Source of the DNA: Deltaproteobacteria bacterium
GTDB lineage: Bacteria > Desulfobacterota > JADFXK01
NCBI GenBank assembly: GCA_015233285.1
Contig: JADFYA010000232.1
Location: forward strand, 1-6,136
DNA: 6,136 nt
Direction of reading: 5' to 3'
The notes under the pieces are model-generated. The model ran no database searches. It saw only the letters and a program-made list of their open reading frames with translations, and was not told the origin of the DNA. Position numbers and translations under genes: made by a program. Of this stretch, positions 5,558-6,136 are shown piece by piece; position 1 is the stretch's first letter; each line of letters begins with the position of its first letter.

Positions 5558-6136
5558 CAGTCACTCTTCTTTTGACAAAAATCAATCGTGAATTTAGCCA
5601 GATAATCAGAGATATCGATTTTGTCGGCGAGTAGTCTCTGCTGTCCGGCCAGCACATGCCGCCGAAGCTCTTCGGAATGAAAGTCATGCTCAATAAATTC
5701 CGCGGCGGCCTCAAAATTGACGAAATTGAACAGGACCCCGTACTTATTGCCCAGTTCGATCATATTACCCAGGACGTTGACCCTGGAATTAATCAGGACG
5801 GCCGGTTTTCCCAAAATCGCCGTTTCCACGGCCATGGTCGGGCTTTCGCCGATAAACCCTTGCGAAAAGGCCATCAAGTCAAAGACCTTGCTGCGGGGAC
5901 CGGTCAACAGAAAGCGGTCGAATTCCGGGGCCAGGTCTCTTTCTGAACTGATCACCACCCGGTAGCCCTGCGTCGTCAGAAGGTCAATGATTTTCTGGAG
6001 ATTCTCTTCACTGATGCCCTTTTCATGGATGTCATGCAGGGCCTTCCACTGGACCAGCCGCATGAAGATATACCGCTCGCCTTCCTCTATATTGAACAAA
6101 GCCAGGTTCTCCCTGGCCGGCTGATACCAATTGGGA
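5557..6136 (-). CDS. DUF354-type GT-B-like protein (epimerase/glycosyltransferase-like), C-terminal part
   Basis: Partial gene: the frame stays open to the right edge, so the N-terminus lies outside the window. An internal TTG at 6097-6099 could be taken as a start, but the 12 codons upstream of it (PNWYQPARENLA) read straight into the conserved block and look coding, so I reject it. About 192 residues are visible. Family signs are the segment FMRLVQWKALHD, the strand ending VVISSERD, and GESPTMAVETAILGKPAVLI. The last resembles the G-[ES]-S-x-T-x-x-x-E-x-x-x-L-G-x-P nucleotide-diphosphate-binding loop of UDP-GlcNAc 2-epimerase and other GT-B enzymes. DUF354 proteins usually occur in polysaccharide clusters, and their reaction is mostly unproven. 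The protein is presumably cytoplasmic and acts on a nucleotide-activated sugar; that role is inferred. Its TGA stop shares one base with the ATG of the amidotransferase gene (TGATG), so the two are probably translationally coupled. Confident it is a real gene, moderately confident of the family. Confidence 0.8.
   Translation of the reverse strand, partial: PNWYQPARENLALFNIEEGERYIFMRLVQWKALHDIHEKGISEENLQKIIDLLTTQGYRVVISSERDLAPEFDRFLLTGPRSKVFDLMAFSQGFIGESPTMAVETAILGKPAVLINSRVNVLGNMIELGNKYGVLFNFVNFEAAAEFIEHDFHSEELRRHVLAGQQRLLADKIDISDYLAKFTIDFCQKKSD

Noticed and set aside
6097..6099. TTG as the start of the DUF354-type gene
   Set aside because: The frame is open upstream to the edge, and the preceding residues look like conserved protein; the gene is cut, not short.
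1..6136. CRISPR arrays, tRNA or rRNA genes, insertion sequences
   Set aside because: No regularly spaced repeats, cloverleaf, ribosomal sequence, transposase or flanking inverted repeats were seen; nearly every base belongs to a gene.

Overview
The window is a tightly packed run of six genes, all on the minus strand and so transcribed from right to left. Both ends are cut: the first gene in transcription order enters at base 6136 and the last leaves at base 1. No tRNA, rRNA, CRISPR array, insertion sequence or convincing promoter is visible. The base composition looks near-balanced, with AGGAG-type ribosome sites and use of GTG and TTG starts. Gene content fits a surface-polysaccharide or lipopolysaccharide locus of a bacterium, probably Gram-negative. 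A deltaproteobacterial (Desulfobacterota-like) host is only an impression from style and is not proven by anything here.

In transcription order: (1) 6136-5557, the C-terminal part of a DUF354-type, GT-B-like protein related to UDP-GlcNAc 2-epimerases and glycosyltransferases. (2) 5557-3668, a complete glutamine-dependent asparagine-synthase-type amidotransferase (AsnB family, 629 aa) with all glutaminase and ATP-binding residues. (3) A 107-base gap, then 3560-2712, a SAM methyltransferase carrying an N-terminal four-cysteine zinc ribbon. (4) 2695-1481, a 404-aa six-hairpin (alpha/alpha toroid) protein of the kind found in exopolysaccharide clusters. (5) 1500-724, a second SAM methyltransferase with a hydrophobic C-terminal segment. 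(6) 721-1, a third SAM methyltransferase with a GTG start, open at the window edge. This last gene is not obvious from an ordinary ATG-to-stop search, because its stop lies outside the window.

Except for the 107-base gap, neighbouring genes overlap or lie within 16 bases, which points to one transcript with translational coupling. The simplest reading is a tailoring module for a secreted or surface glycan or a glycolipid precursor. A sugar-nucleotide-binding enzyme, an amide-forming amidotransferase, a toroid enzyme and three dissimilar methyltransferases would decorate one product. The toroid enzyme could be a uronate epimerase, lyase or hydrolase. An amidated and methylated uronic-acid-containing polymer is an attractive hypothesis, but no gene here proves the substrate.

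The start codons of several genes were reassigned from ribosome-binding-site position. The gap after the amidotransferase holds an in-frame 36-codon open continuation that ends exactly on the start codon of the next gene.
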